Positions 53,848-63,106 of a stretch of 64,000 bases of DNA are shown here, one piece after another. Below the pieces are notes generated by a model, which worked only from the letters and a program-made list of their open reading frames with translations, did no database searches and had not been told where the DNA came from. Both the position numbers and the translations under genes were made by a program. The stretch's first letter is position 1. Each line of letters opens with the position of its first letter. This stretch comes from an uncultured Bacteroidia bacterium (lineage in GTDB: Bacteria > Bacteroidota > Bacteroidia > Bacteroidales > UBA932): the NCBI GenBank assembly GCA_902792815.1, contig CADBAY010000002.1, forward strand, positions 1 to 64,000, in the 5' to 3' direction.

Positions 53848-55410
53848 ATGAGTATTCAAGAAGATCAGATCAAGGCCTTGGTCGAGCGCCGGCAAAGTGC
53901 GGCTCTCGGTGGCGGTGAGAAACGTATCGAGGCGCAGCACGCCAAAGGAAAGCTCACTGCGCGCGAACGTATTGCCAAGTTGCTTGACCCGGGCAGTTTT
54001 GAAGAATTCGATATGTTTGTCCAGCACCGCTGCACCAACTTCGGGATGGATGCTTCGCATACCGACGGCGATGGTGTAGTGACCGGACAAGGCACTATAG
54101 ATGGAAGGCTTGTATTCATTTATGCTCAAGACTTTACGGTTAACGGTGGCTCGCTCAGCAAAACCATGTCCGAGAAGATCTGCAAGGTAATGGACACAGC
54201 TGTAAAAGTGGGTGCTCCCCTCATCGGGCTTAACGATTCCGGCGGTGCCCGCATTCAGGAGGGCATCGACGCGCTGGCGGGCTACGGCGAGATTTTCGAG
54301 CGCAATATCCTCTCCAGCGGCGTAATCCCGCAAATCAGCGTTATAATGGGACCTTGTGCCGGCGGAGCCGTGTACTCCCCTGCGCTTACCGATTTTACCA
54401 TAATGGTCGATAAGACCAGCTATATGTTCCTGACCGGTCCTACCGTGGTGAAATCTGTTACCGGCGAGACCGTGACCCAGGAGGAGCTGGGGGGCGCCGC
54501 AGTTCACTCCGGCAAGTCGGGAGTCGCTCATTTTGCTTCTGATACAGAGGATGATGCAATAGATAAAGTAAAGCGTCTGTTGAGCTTCCTTCCGCAGAAC
54601 AACCTGGAAGAAGCACCCCGTCGCGCGAGTTCCGATCCTGTAGGCCGAGTCTCCGACAGTCTCAATTCAGTCATTCCCGACAACCCCAACAAGGCCTATG
54701 ATATGTATGGCGTGATTGAGGCCATAGTCGATGACGGTGATTTCTTTGAAGTCCACCGCAATTTTGCACGCAATATTATTGTCGGCTTTGCTCATATGGG
54801 CGGAAGGAGCGTAGGTGTAGTTGCGAATCAACCCGGTGTGCTTGCAGGTGTGCTCGATATCAATGCCAGCCGCAAGGCTGCGCGTTTCGTGCGCTTCTGC
54901 GACGCGTTCAATATTCCTCTTCTTACGCTTGTCGACGTTCCCGGCTTCCTGTGCGGTACCCAGCAGGAATACGGCGCTATAATAACCAATGGCGCAAAGC
55001 TGCTCTACGCATATGGCGAGGCTACCGTGCCCAAAGTTACGGTCACCCTTCGCAAGAGCTACGGCGGTGCCCATATCGTTATGAGTTGCAAGCAATTGCG
55101 AGGAGACATCAACTATGCCTGGCCTTCTGCCGCCATTGCAGTTATGGGCGCCGATGGTGCCGTTGGCGTTCTTTATGGCAAAGAGCTCAAGGCGGAAACC
55201 GACCCGCAAAAGCAAGCCGCCCTGGCCGAGCAGCGCAAGGAAGAATACAACGAGCTTTTCTGCAACCCTTATCAGGCTGCGCAGAAGGGATATATAGAAG
55301 ATGTCATAGAGCCGCGGAACACCCGTTTCCGCGTGATACGGGCTTTTGAAGTTCTTGCCCAGAAACGCCAGGAACTCCCGGCCAAGAAACACGACAATAT
55401 GCCCTTATGA
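53848..55410 (+). CDS. mmdA: Carboxyltransferase subunit, methylmalonyl-CoA decarboxylase-like
   Basis: A 520-residue biotin-dependent carboxyltransferase of the propionyl-CoA carboxylase beta/methylmalonyl-CoA decarboxylase alpha family. It removes CO2 from a carboxyl-CoA and passes it to biotin. The two crotonase-like halves carry the oxyanion loops [16 protein letters not shown] near 130 and [13 protein letters not shown] near 175, then [15 protein letters not shown] near 330 and [11 protein letters not shown] near 410. The order with OadG, biotin carrier and OadB subunits indicates a sodium-pumping decarboxylase complex, and in Bacteroidota the substrate is expected to be methylmalonyl-CoA in propionate formation; acyl-CoA specificity is inferred. 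Confidence 0.9.
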   Translation: MSIQEDQIKALVERRQSAALGGGEKRIEAQHAKGKLTARERIAKLLDPGSFEEFDMFVQHRCTNFGMDASHTDGDGVVTGQGTIDGRLVFIYAQDFTVNGGSLSKTMSEKICKVMDTAVKVGAPLIGLNDSGGARIQEGIDALAGYGEIFERNILSSGVIPQISVIMGPCAGGAVYSPALTDFTIMVDKTSYMFLTGPTVVKSVTGETVTQEELGGAAVHSGKSGVAHFASDTEDDAIDKVKRLLSFLPQNNLEEAPRRASSDPVGRVSDSLNSVIPDNPNKAYDMYGVIEAIVDDGDFFEVHRNFARNIIVGFAHMGGRSVGVVANQPGVLAGVLDINASRKAARFVRFCDAFNIPLLTLVDVPGFLCGTQQEYGAIITNGAKLLYAYGEATVPKVTVTLRKSYGGAHIVMSCKQLRGDINYAWPSAAIAVMGADGAVGVLYGKELKAETDPQKQAALAEQRKEEYNELFCNPYQAAQKGYIEDVIEPRNTRFRVIRAFEVLAQKRQELPAKKHDNMPL

Positions 55411-56318
55411 AAAAGCCGGTATTATTTTTAACCGCATTGTTTGCCTGCCTGGGGCTGTGGGGCCAGAATCTTTCCGACCTTATTATCTCCGAGGCTATGC
55501 CCGGAAGCCCGGTTTCGGTTGCCGACGACTACGGCAATCATCCTGACTGGATCGAGATCTTCAACACGTCCCAGGGCACGGTAAGTTTCGGCGGGTGTTT
55601 CCTTACCGACGACCGGACAAACCTCACCAAGTGCCAGATAACAAAGGATGACCGCTCCACTAGAATAGGTCCCCGCCAGGTGGCGCTTCTGTATGCCGCC
55701 GGTAATTCTGCACTGGGCACATACTATCTTAATTTTACTCTCCCCAGCGGCGGAACCGTTTACCTGGTCAGCAACGACGGGCGTACCATCATCGATTCTC
55801 TGTCCATCCCTGCGGCCCTTCCCGAGGGCATGAGCATATCCAAGTTCGCCCACGACAACAAGGAGATGGTATTCGACGACATTCATTCAGCGGCTCCTTC
55901 TCCACTTTCGCTGAACGGAAGGCATGAGCAGAAGTCAAGGGCCCAGAAGATGAAAGAGACCGATCCTAAGGGGTGGTCTTTGAGCCTTGTCGCCGTAGCG
56001 GTGGTGTTCAGCGCCTTGCTCATCCTTTTCCTTATTTACAACCTGTCCGGTAACATCTTTACCGGGAGAGTGAGACTAAAGAGGAAAAAACGCTCCAAAG
56101 CCGCGGAAGGCCCCGAAGCTGCCGCCATAGCTCTTGCACTTAAGAGTTATACATCCGGCGAAGACGATATACCCGCAGCCATTGCTCTGGCGTTGCATCT
56201 GTATTGCGGAAGCGGAGTTCATGATACTGAGCCAGGCTTTATTACCATCAAGGTCAACAATTCTTCCGCCTGGGCGGACAAGAGTCTTAATTTCAGAAAA
56301 CAAACGCACAAAATATGA
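55407..56318 (+). CDS. Lamin-tail domain fused to OadG-like gamma subunit
   Basis: A 303-residue membrane protein. A signal peptide (about 1-20) is followed by a lamin-tail (LTD) domain at about 22-140, with [31 protein letters not shown] typical of that fold. Around residue 192 a single transmembrane helix ([19 protein letters not shown]) begins an OadG-like part, whose cytoplasmic end ([10 protein letters not shown]...[12 protein letters not shown]) is characteristic. OadG anchors the carboxyltransferase to the membrane pump; the extra LTD would face the periplasm. It overlaps the genes on both sides by four bases (ATGA). Confidence 0.82.
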   Translation: MKKPVLFLTALFACLGLWGQNLSDLIISEAMPGSPVSVADDYGNHPDWIEIFNTSQGTVSFGGCFLTDDRTNLTKCQITKDDRSTRIGPRQVALLYAAGNSALGTYYLNFTLPSGGTVYLVSNDGRTIIDSLSIPAALPEGMSISKFAHDNKEMVFDDIHSAAPSPLSLNGRHEQKSRAQKMKETDPKGWSLSLVAVAVVFSALLILFLIYNLSGNIFTGRVRLKRKKRSKAAEGPEAAAIALALKSYTSGEDDIPAAIALALHLYCGSGVHDTEPGFITIKVNNSSAWADKSLNFRKQTHKI

Positions 56319-56743
56319 AAACCTACAACTTCAAAATCAACGGTAAAGATTACTCCGTAACCATCAAGGGTATAGAGGGGCGGAACGCGGAAGTGTCGGT
56401 AAACGGAACCGACTATAGCGTGGAGATGGAGAATACCCCTGACGCCATACCTGAGCCTGCCGCTGTGACGGCTCCGGCCGCCCCACAGCCCCAGTCCGTA
56501 CCGCAGCCCGCTGCGCCTTCAGGGGGCGTGACGAGCGTAGTTCACTCCCCTCTTCCCGGCGTTATTATCAGCGTTGACGTCAAAGAGGGACAGGCTGTCA
56601 AGAAGGGGCAGAAAGTGGCTGTGCTTGAAGCCATGAAGATGGAGAATGAAATTCAGGCCGAGGCTGACGGAACCGTGAGCGCGATTCTTGTGCAGAAAGG
56701 TGATTCGGTGCTCGAGGGCGCGGAAATCATTAAATTGTCATAA
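56315..56743 (+). CDS. Biotin carboxyl carrier subunit
   Basis: A 142-residue biotinyl protein, the mobile CO2 carrier between carboxyltransferase and membrane pump. An N-terminal strand region is followed by a Pro/Ala-rich hinge (about 48-70) and the biotinyl domain; the biotin lysine is K108 in LEAMKMENEI. The next gene shares its stop codon (TAATG). Confidence 0.95.
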   Translation: MKTYNFKINGKDYSVTIKGIEGRNAEVSVNGTDYSVEMENTPDAIPEPAAVTAPAAPQPQSVPQPAAPSGGVTSVVHSPLPGVIISVDVKEGQAVKKGQKVAVLEAMKMENEIQAEADGTVSAILVQKGDSVLEGAEIIKLS

Positions 56744-57885
56744 TGGAGCAGATATTCGACAGCCTGGTTCAGTTCTGGCAGTTTACCGGCTTTGCAAACT
56801 GCACCTGGCAACATTTGGCAATGATTGCAATCGGTGCAATCTTCATAACCCTTGGCATAGTCAAGGAATGGGAGCCCATGTTGCTGGTGCCGATAGGCTT
56901 TGGCATCATTATCGGCAACATTCCTATGTTCCCGGGAATGAACATCGGAGTTTATGAAGACGGTTCTGTACTGAATACCCTCTACCAGGGCGTCAGGCAG
57001 GGGTGGTATCCCCCGCTCATTTTTCTTGGCATAGGGGCGATGACCGATTTTTCGGCGCTTATCTCCCAGCCCCGCCTGATGCTGATCGGCGCCGCTGCAC
57101 AGATGGGTATTTTCGGCGCATACCTCCTGGCTCTTGCTTTCGGCTTCGCTCCCAACGAGGCTGGCGCCATAGGCATTATCGGTGGTGCTGACGGCCCTAC
57201 GGCCATTTTCCTCAGCTCCAAACTGGCTCCGGACCTGATGGGCGCCATTGCCGTGTGTGCATACTCGTATATGGCCCTTGTGCCTGTTATCCAAAAGCCT
57301 ATAATGCTTTTGCTTACCACTAAGAAAGAACGGCTGATCGAGATGCCAAAGCCGCGTGAGGTAAGCCAGAAGGAAAAGATTATCTTCCCCATCGTCGGAT
57401 TCCTCTGCACCGCTTTCATAGTTCCGTCCGGTCTCCCTCTTTTGGGAATGCTATTCTTCGGCAACCTGCTTAAAGAGTCAGGCGTCACGCGCCGCCTTGC
57501 CAACACTGCTGGCGGTCCGCTGATTGACGTAGTGACCACTCTCATAGGACTTACGGTCGGAGCTTCCACTCAGGCGGACAAGTTCCTCACAGGTAATTCT
57601 TTGAAAATATTTGCGCTGGGCCTTGTGTCGTTTGTCATAGCAACCACTTGCGGAGTCTTGTTCGTAAAGATCTGGAACCTCTTCCTCAAGCCCGAGCGAA
57701 AGATCAATCCTCTTATCGGCAATGCCGGAGTGTCGGCCGTTCCCGACAGCGCCCGCGTCTCGGAAGTTGTGGGACGTGAGGCCAATCCCAATAACCATCT
57801 GCTTATGCACGCGATGGCACCAAATGTAGCAGGCGTAATCGGCTCCGCCGTAGCAGCCGGTATCTTACTTGGATTCTTAGGATAA
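56743..57885 (+). CDS. Sodium-pumping decarboxylase beta subunit (OadB-like)
   Basis: A 380-residue inner-membrane protein that decarboxylates carboxybiotin and couples this to Na+ export. Conserved segments of the family: PLIFLGIGAMTDFSALI near 88-104, AIGIIGGADGPTAIFLSSKLAP near 142-163 with the key aspartate in GGADGPT, GNLLKESGVTRRL near 225, and the C-terminal GNAGVSAVPDSARVSE with Asn and Ser positions used for ion transport, followed by NHLLMHAMAPNVAGVIGSAVAAGI. It begins in the stop codon of the carrier and ends in the start of the EEP hydrolase gene. Confidence 0.94.
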   Translation: MEQIFDSLVQFWQFTGFANCTWQHLAMIAIGAIFITLGIVKEWEPMLLVPIGFGIIIGNIPMFPGMNIGVYEDGSVLNTLYQGVRQGWYPPLIFLGIGAMTDFSALISQPRLMLIGAAAQMGIFGAYLLALAFGFAPNEAGAIGIIGGADGPTAIFLSSKLAPDLMGAIAVCAYSYMALVPVIQKPIMLLLTTKKERLIEMPKPREVSQKEKIIFPIVGFLCTAFIVPSGLPLLGMLFFGNLLKESGVTRRLANTAGGPLIDVVTTLIGLTVGASTQADKFLTGNSLKIFALGLVSFVIATTCGVLFVKIWNLFLKPERKINPLIGNAGVSAVPDSARVSEVVGREANPNNHLLMHAMAPNVAGVIGSAVAAGILLGFLG

Positions 57886-58745
57886 TGAAAAAGTTTTTAA
57901 TCATTGCTTTAAGCCTCATTAGCTGGAGCTTTGCATCAGCTCAGTCAACTCATAATGTGATGAGTTGTAACATCCGTATTACAGGTCTTCCTGCCGATGA
58001 GGTTGACGGTAGGCGCTGGGATGACCGTAAGGATATCTGCCTCAAGGTCATCAAGTCACGCAAGCCGGATATCATCTGCATGCAGGAGGTTATCTATGAA
58101 TCCTACGATTATATGCGCAAGAAACTGAAAGGCTATATTGCCTTTGGTTTTGAAGGGCCTGAGATGGATCCCTGGAAAGAGGGTTATCATTTTATAGGAA
58201 AGAACGTTATCTTTTTCAGCAAAAAACGTTACGAGCTCATTTCCGAGGGATGCTACTGGCTTTCCGAGACTCCTACCATAGGCGGCAGTTCATCTTGGGA
58301 AACCTCCAGGGCTCGCCATTGTAACTGGGTGCGTCTCAAGGACAAAAAGACAGGCCGGGAGTTCCGTGTGCTGGATACTCACCTGGACCACATTACAAAG
58401 CTTGCCAAAACAAAACAGACCGAGGTTATAGTGGCCGAGACCGCACAGTATGCCGAGGATTTCCCCCAGCTGCTATTCGGTGATTTCAATTCCGGAATCA
58501 AAGACGAACCATACGCCCTGCTGTCCGCTGCCGGCTGGACTGATGCTTATGAAGCGGTCCATGGCCATGAAGAAGTGGGATACACTGCCCATGGCTGGAA
58601 ATTTGACCGTCCAAAAGGCCGCAGGATCGATTTCATTTACACAAAAGGCGGGGTGAAGGCCCTGGAGGCCGAAATAGTCAAGGACGCTCCCGGAGGCATT
58701 TACCCCAGCGACCATTATTTCGTGTCTGCAAAACTGCAGTTTTAA
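57885..58745 (+). CDS. Exported endonuclease/exonuclease/phosphatase-family hydrolase
   Basis: A 286-residue protein with signal peptide (about 1-20, SWSFASAQ). The EEP core contains VMSCNIRI near 25, DIICMQEV near 60 (metal Glu), LDTHLDH near 165, LLFGDFNSG near 200 and GGIYPSDHYFVSAKL at the end, with the catalytic His and Asp pair. Such exported enzymes cleave phosphodiesters or sugar-phosphates. It overlaps oadB by one base, but a functional link is not obvious. A strong terminator follows. Confidence 0.85.
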   Translation: MKKFLIIALSLISWSFASAQSTHNVMSCNIRITGLPADEVDGRRWDDRKDICLKVIKSRKPDIICMQEVIYESYDYMRKKLKGYIAFGFEGPEMDPWKEGYHFIGKNVIFFSKKRYELISEGCYWLSETPTIGGSSSWETSRARHCNWVRLKDKKTGREFRVLDTHLDHITKLAKTKQTEVIVAETAQYAEDFPQLLFGDFNSGIKDEPYALLSAAGWTDAYEAVHGHEEVGYTAHGWKFDRPKGRRIDFIYTKGGVKALEAEIVKDAPGGIYPSDHYFVSAKLQF

Positions 58746-58773
58746 GCAAACTGATTAATTCGCGAGACATTTG

Positions 58774-58812
58774 AAGCCTGGCACTCAATTGAGAGTTGTC
58801 AGGCTTTCTTTA
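58774..58812 (+). terminator. Intrinsic terminator after the EEP hydrolase gene
   Basis: AAGCCTG (58774-58780) pairs with CAGGCTT (58800-58806), with further partial pairing in the loop, then a T-rich tail TTCTTTATTT. It ends the decarboxylase operon just before the V-ATPase promoter. Confidence 0.75.
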
Positions 58813-58843
58813 TTTGAAATATGCATTTAAATCACTATATTTG
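58813..58843 (+). promoter_or_regulatory. Promoter of the V-ATPase operon
   Basis: TTTG at 58813-58816, 19-bp spacer, TATATTTG at 58836-58843. Perfect consensus, 22 nt before the ATG at 58866. Confidence 0.8.
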
Positions 58844-58865
58844 AAAATTCAATAACCAATTCGAT

Positions 58866-59465
58866 ATGCAGACAAAATTACAGGAACTAACAGAGCAGCT
58901 TTATAACGAGGGCCTTGCCAAGGGCCGCCAGGAGGGTGACCGCTACCTCGAAGAAGCCCGTCTCAAATCGTCCGCCATTCTCGAAGAAGCCCGTGCCCGG
59001 GCCGCCGGTATAATAGAGGCAGCCGAGAAAGAAGCAGCCGACCTGCGTTCAAAGGCCGAGGCAGACATAAAAATGGCTTCTGCCCAAGCTCTTCAGGCCA
59101 CACGCAAGGACATAGAGAATCTGATTGTAACCAAGGCTTCGTCGCAGACTGCTACGTCGGACCCTGAATTCCTGAAGCAGATTATACTTGCCGTTGCAAG
59201 CAAATTCTCCTCCCAGGAGGGCACCGACATTGCGCTCGTGCTCCCTTCCTCCTTGAAGGAAAAGCTTGAACCATGGGTTCAGGGCGAACTTGCCAAGACC
59301 CTCTCGGCCGGCGTTCAGGCAGAGTTCTCCAAGAAGATTGCCGGAGGTTTTACAATCGGCCCCAAAGACGGGAGCTACTTTATCAGTTTTACCGACAAGA
59401 CCTTCGATAGCCTGATAGCCGAGTATCTCCGTCCGGTTACCCGTAAATTGCTCTTCGGTGAATAA
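58866..59465 (+). CDS. V-type ATPase subunit E
   Basis: A 199-residue peripheral-stalk subunit. The N-terminal half is a long coiled coil with many Ala, Glu and Arg residues (LQELTEQLYNEG, ARAAGIIEAAEKEAADLRSKAEADI), and the C-terminal globular half ends KTFDSLIAEYLRPVTRKLLFG, typical of the family. It opens the ATPase operon. Its stop overlaps a GTG start of the DUF2764 gene. Confidence 0.9.
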   Translation: MQTKLQELTEQLYNEGLAKGRQEGDRYLEEARLKSSAILEEARARAAGIIEAAEKEAADLRSKAEADIKMASAQALQATRKDIENLIVTKASSQTATSDPEFLKQIILAVASKFSSQEGTDIALVLPSSLKEKLEPWVQGELAKTLSAGVQAEFSKKIAGGFTIGPKDGSYFISFTDKTFDSLIAEYLRPVTRKLLFGE

Positions 59466-60033
59466 TTACGAATACATAATAGCCTCGCTGCCTGTTCCCG
59501 GAAAGGACGATGCAAGGTTGGATGCGGATGCACTCATTGCCGCTGTGCGTTCGCAGTGCTCCCCTTCCGACAATGCATTGATCGACATGTTGCTGGACAG
59601 TTTTGACGGAGACAAGCTCTGCGAAGCTTTTTATTCATCGGCCTTCCGCTCCCGAAATGCTTTTATCCGGGAGTTCCTGCTTTTCGACCTCAAACTCCGC
59701 AATACCAAGGTCGAGTATCTGAACAAAGCTTTGGGCAGGCCGGCGGGACAGGACCTTATGCCGCTGCCGCAAGGAGCGAGTGAAGAGTTTGACGAGAGAT
59801 CCGCCGCCGAGGCTGTCCTGGCCGGCAAAGATATTCTCGGACGGGAGAAGGGCCTGGACAATCTGATGTGGGCAAAAGCGGACTCCCTCGTCCAGCTGCA
59901 TATTTTCGACATAGACATCATCCTTTCATATATTGTAAAATTTAAGATCATCGACCGCTGGAACAGGCTTGACCCTCAAACCGGGCGCGAGCTTTTCCGC
60001 CGTCTGGTACAAGAAATACGAAATACAAGATAA
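59458..60033 (+). CDS. DUF2764 protein of the V-ATPase operon
   Basis: A 191-residue, largely helical protein starting at GTG 59458 (overlap of eight bases with subunit E). DUF2764 proteins sit at this position in V-ATPase operons of Bacteroidota, Chlamydiae and some spirochaetes that lack a recognisable subunit C. The opening MNNYEYIIASLPVP and the end HIFDIDIILSYIVKFKIIDRWNRLD...FRRLVQEI are conserved-looking. Its place suggests a structural role in the rotor-stator link, possibly replacing subunit C, but that is inference. Confidence 0.8.
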   Translation: MNNYEYIIASLPVPGKDDARLDADALIAAVRSQCSPSDNALIDMLLDSFDGDKLCEAFYSSAFRSRNAFIREFLLFDLKLRNTKVEYLNKALGRPAGQDLMPLPQGASEEFDERSAAEAVLAGKDILGREKGLDNLMWAKADSLVQLHIFDIDIILSYIVKFKIIDRWNRLDPQTGRELFRRLVQEIRNTR

Positions 60034-60034
60034 T

Positions 60035-61789
60035 ATGGCTACAAAAGGCACGGTGACAGGAATTGTATCCAACCTGGTGACGGTCAAGGTTGACGGCCCC
60101 GTTGGAGAGAACGAACTCTGTCATATAAACCTGGGCGGCACATTGCTGCTTGCCGAGGTAATTAAAGTTACTGGCGACCTTGCCTCTGTGCAGGTGTTTG
60201 AGAGCACGCGCGGACTTAAGAACGGTGACGAGGTGACTTTCCTTGGCAGGATGCTCGAGGCCAGTCTCGGTCCCGGTCTTCTGTCGGGAGTTTACGACGG
60301 TCTGCAGAACGACCTGACCACCATGACGGGCGTTTTCCTCAAGAGAGGCGAATACACCGATCCTCTCGATCACCAAAAACTCTGGGACTTTAAACCTCTT
60401 GTCTCGGCGGGCGACAAGGTGGTTGCCGCCGACTGGCTCGGAGAGGTTATGGAAGGCTGGCTGCCTCACAAGATCATGGTACCGTTCAGCTTCAGCGGCG
60501 AATTCACCGTGCGCAGCATCGCTCCTGAGGGCTCTTACAATATTGACCAGACCATTGCTGTGCTGGCAGATGCCGAGGGAGAGGAACATAAGGTTACGAT
60601 GTGCCAGAAATGGCCGGTAAAAGTGGCCGTCAAAGGCTACCGCGAGAAGCCCCGTCCGAGCAAGATCATGGAGACGGGAGTGCGTATCATCGATACCTTC
60701 AATCCCATAGCCGAAGGTGGTACGGGCTTCATCCCCGGTCCGTTCGGTTGCGGCAAGACCGTTCTCCAACACGCCATTGCCAAGCAAGGCGAGGCGGACC
60801 TCGTAGTAATGGCCGCCTGCGGCGAGCGTGCCAATGAGGTGGTGGAGATCTTTACCGAGTACCCCGAGCTCATCGACCCGCATACCGGCCGCAAGCTCAT
60901 GGAGCGTACCGTAATTATTTGCAATACTTCCAATATGCCCGTCGCCGCCCGTGAGGCCTCGGTTTATACCGCAATGACAATATGCGAGTACTACCGTGCC
61001 ATGGGCTTCCGTTGCTTGCTGCTCGCCGACTCCACATCGCGCTGGGCACAGGCGCTCAGGGAGATGTCCAACCGTATGGAAGAGCTTCCCGGACAGGATG
61101 CTTTCCCCGTGGACCTGTCTGCCATCATTTCCAATTTCTACGCCAGGGCCGGGCAAGTGGTGCTGAACAACGGTCAGACCGGAGCGGTTACTTTTATAGG
61201 TACCGTCTCCCCCGCCGGCGGTAATCTCAAGGAGCCTGTAACCGAGAGCACCAAAAAGGCGGCACGTTGTTTCTATGCACTCGAGCAGAACCGTGCCGAC
61301 CAGAAACGCTACCCTGCCGTGAATCCCGTGGAGTCGTATTCCAAGTATCTGGAATATCCCGAGATCCAGCGTACCCTTGAAAGTACCGTTGAGCGTGGCT
61401 GGATTGATAAAGTCCTTGAAACCAAGGTGCTTGTACGGCGCGGAAAGGAAATGGCGGACCAGATCAACATCCTTGGCGACGACGGCGTGCCTATGAGCTA
61501 CCACGAGGCGTTCTGGAAGAGCGAGCTGATTGATTTCGGCTTTCTCCAGCAAGATGCTTTCGACGCCATCGACGCAGTGTGCCCTATGGAAAGGCAAAAA
61601 TACATGCTCGACCTTATACTTGATATTTGCCGCCGCGAATTCAATTTCGAGGATTACGAGCAATGCCGCTCATTCTTCAAGGAAATGATTAACATCCTCA
61701 GGCAGATGAACTACTCCGAGTTCAAGTCCGAGGGATTCGAAAACTACCGTTCTTCTTTGTTCAAACTACTCTCCGAAAATGGCAACTAA
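60035..61789 (+). CDS. V-type ATPase catalytic subunit A
   Basis: The nucleotide-hydrolysing subunit, 584 residues from the ATG at 60035; the longer frame to 59969 runs over the DUF2764 gene. Contains the N-terminal barrel, the family-specific non-homologous insert, the Walker A GPFGCGKT near 235, GERANEV near 263, and LLLADSTSRWAQALRE near 335 with the Walker B. It overlaps subunit B by 11 bases. The enzyme couples ATP turnover to H+ or Na+ movement; the ion specificity depends on the K subunit, which is outside the window. Confidence 0.96.
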   Translation: MATKGTVTGIVSNLVTVKVDGPVGENELCHINLGGTLLLAEVIKVTGDLASVQVFESTRGLKNGDEVTFLGRMLEASLGPGLLSGVYDGLQNDLTTMTGVFLKRGEYTDPLDHQKLWDFKPLVSAGDKVVAADWLGEVMEGWLPHKIMVPFSFSGEFTVRSIAPEGSYNIDQTIAVLADAEGEEHKVTMCQKWPVKVAVKGYREKPRPSKIMETGVRIIDTFNPIAEGGTGFIPGPFGCGKTVLQHAIAKQGEADLVVMAACGERANEVVEIFTEYPELIDPHTGRKLMERTVIICNTSNMPVAAREASVYTAMTICEYYRAMGFRCLLLADSTSRWAQALREMSNRMEELPGQDAFPVDLSAIISNFYARAGQVVLNNGQTGAVTFIGTVSPAGGNLKEPVTESTKKAARCFYALEQNRADQKRYPAVNPVESYSKYLEYPEIQRTLESTVERGWIDKVLETKVLVRRGKEMADQINILGDDGVPMSYHEAFWKSELIDFGFLQQDAFDAIDAVCPMERQKYMLDLILDICRREFNFEDYEQCRSFFKEMINILRQMNYSEFKSEGFENYRSSLFKLLSENGN

Positions 61790-63101
61790 AGCATATCAGC
61801 GCACTTATACCAAACTGCAGGCCATTACCAAGGCCACTGTATCTCTCAACGCCACAGGAGTCGCCAATGATGAGCTGGCGCTTGTCGGCGGGCGCCTTGC
61901 CCAGGTCGTAAAGACGAAGGGCGAAAGGGTGACGATGCAGGTTTTCTCGGGAACTGAAGGAATTCCTACCAATGCTGAGGTGTCGTTCTTCGGTGAACCG
62001 CCGACACTTAAAGTGAGCGACCAATTGTCGGGGCGCTTCTTCAACGCTTACGGCAAACCTATCGACGGAGGTCCGGAAGTGGAAGGTGAGCTGCGCGAGG
62101 CCGGCGGCCCCTCCGTTAATCCGTACAAGCGCCGTCAGCCAAGCGAACTGATTCCTACCGGAATCGCGGGAATCGACCTTAACAACACCCTGGTATCGGG
62201 CCAGAAGATTCCTTTCTTCGCCGACCCCGACCAGCCGTACAACCAAGTGATGGCCGATGTTGCCTTGAGGGCCGATGTGGACAAGATCATATTGGGCGGA
62301 ATGGGCCTTAGCAACGATGACTATCTGTTTTTCCGTCAGGCATTTGAAAGCGCAGGTGCGCTTGACCGCATCGTTTCCTTCGTCAACACCACAGAGGAGC
62401 CCCCTGTCGAGAGGCTTTTGATTCCCGACATGGCCCTTACTGCCGCCGAGTACTTTGCCGTGGACAAGAACGAAAAGGTGCTGGTCCTGCTTACGGACAT
62501 GACACTCTATGCCGATGCCCTGTCCATAGTGAGCAACCGTATGGACCAGATCCCCTCGAAGGACTCTATGCCGGGTTCGCTGTATTCCGACCTCGCTAAG
62601 ATTTACGAGAAGGCCGTTCAGCTGCCGGACGGAGGCTCCATCACCATCATTGCGGTTACTACCCTCAACGACGGAGACATTACCCACGCAATCCCCGACA
62701 ATACCGGATATATTACTGAAGGCCAGATATTCCTGCGTGCCGACTCTGATTCCGGCTGCGTTATAGTCGATCCGTTCCGCAGCCTGAGCCGTCTGAAGCA
62801 GCTGGTACAGGGCAAGAAAACCCGCGAAGACCATAGCCAGGTCATGAATGCGGGCGTGCGTCTTTATGCTGACGCCCAGAACGCCAAGACCAAACTTCAG
62901 AACGGTTTTGACCTTTCCGATTACGACCTTCGCTGCCTTGACTACGCAAAAGACTATGCCAAGCAGCTGCTCAGCATCGATGTAAACATTTCGATAGAAG
63001 AAATGCTCGATACGGCCTGGCGTCTGTTTGCCAAGTACTTCTCGCCTGCCGAGACAGGTATCAAGCAGTCTCTCATTGACAAATACTGGAAAGAGCGTTA
63101 G
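61779..63101 (+). CDS. V-type ATPase subunit B
   Basis: The regulatory, non-catalytic partner of subunit A, 440 residues. It begins AYQRTYTKLQAITKATVSLNATGVAND and carries GRFFNAYGKPIDGG near 90, the degenerate P-loop region near 145-160 (SGQKIPFFADPDQPYN, without a Walker lysine), LLTDMTLYADALSIVSNRMDQIPSKDSMPGSLYSDLAKIYEKA near 235-275, typical of B subunits, and LRCLDYAKDYAKQLLSID near the end. It overlaps subunit A by 11 bases and precedes subunit D by 5 bp. Confidence 0.95.
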   Translation: MATKAYQRTYTKLQAITKATVSLNATGVANDELALVGGRLAQVVKTKGERVTMQVFSGTEGIPTNAEVSFFGEPPTLKVSDQLSGRFFNAYGKPIDGGPEVEGELREAGGPSVNPYKRRQPSELIPTGIAGIDLNNTLVSGQKIPFFADPDQPYNQVMADVALRADVDKIILGGMGLSNDDYLFFRQAFESAGALDRIVSFVNTTEEPPVERLLIPDMALTAAEYFAVDKNEKVLVLLTDMTLYADALSIVSNRMDQIPSKDSMPGSLYSDLAKIYEKAVQLPDGGSITIIAVTTLNDGDITHAIPDNTGYITEGQIFLRADSDSGCVIVDPFRSLSRLKQLVQGKKTREDHSQVMNAGVRLYADAQNAKTKLQNGFDLSDYDLRCLDYAKDYAKQLLSIDVNISIEEMLDTAWRLFAKYFSPAETGIKQSLIDKYWKER

Positions 63102-63106
63102 TTTCA

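Noticed and set aside
59969-60034. Extended start for V-ATPase subunit A
   Set aside because: Adds 22 residues read through the DUF2764 gene; the ATG at 60035 gives the normal A subunit start.
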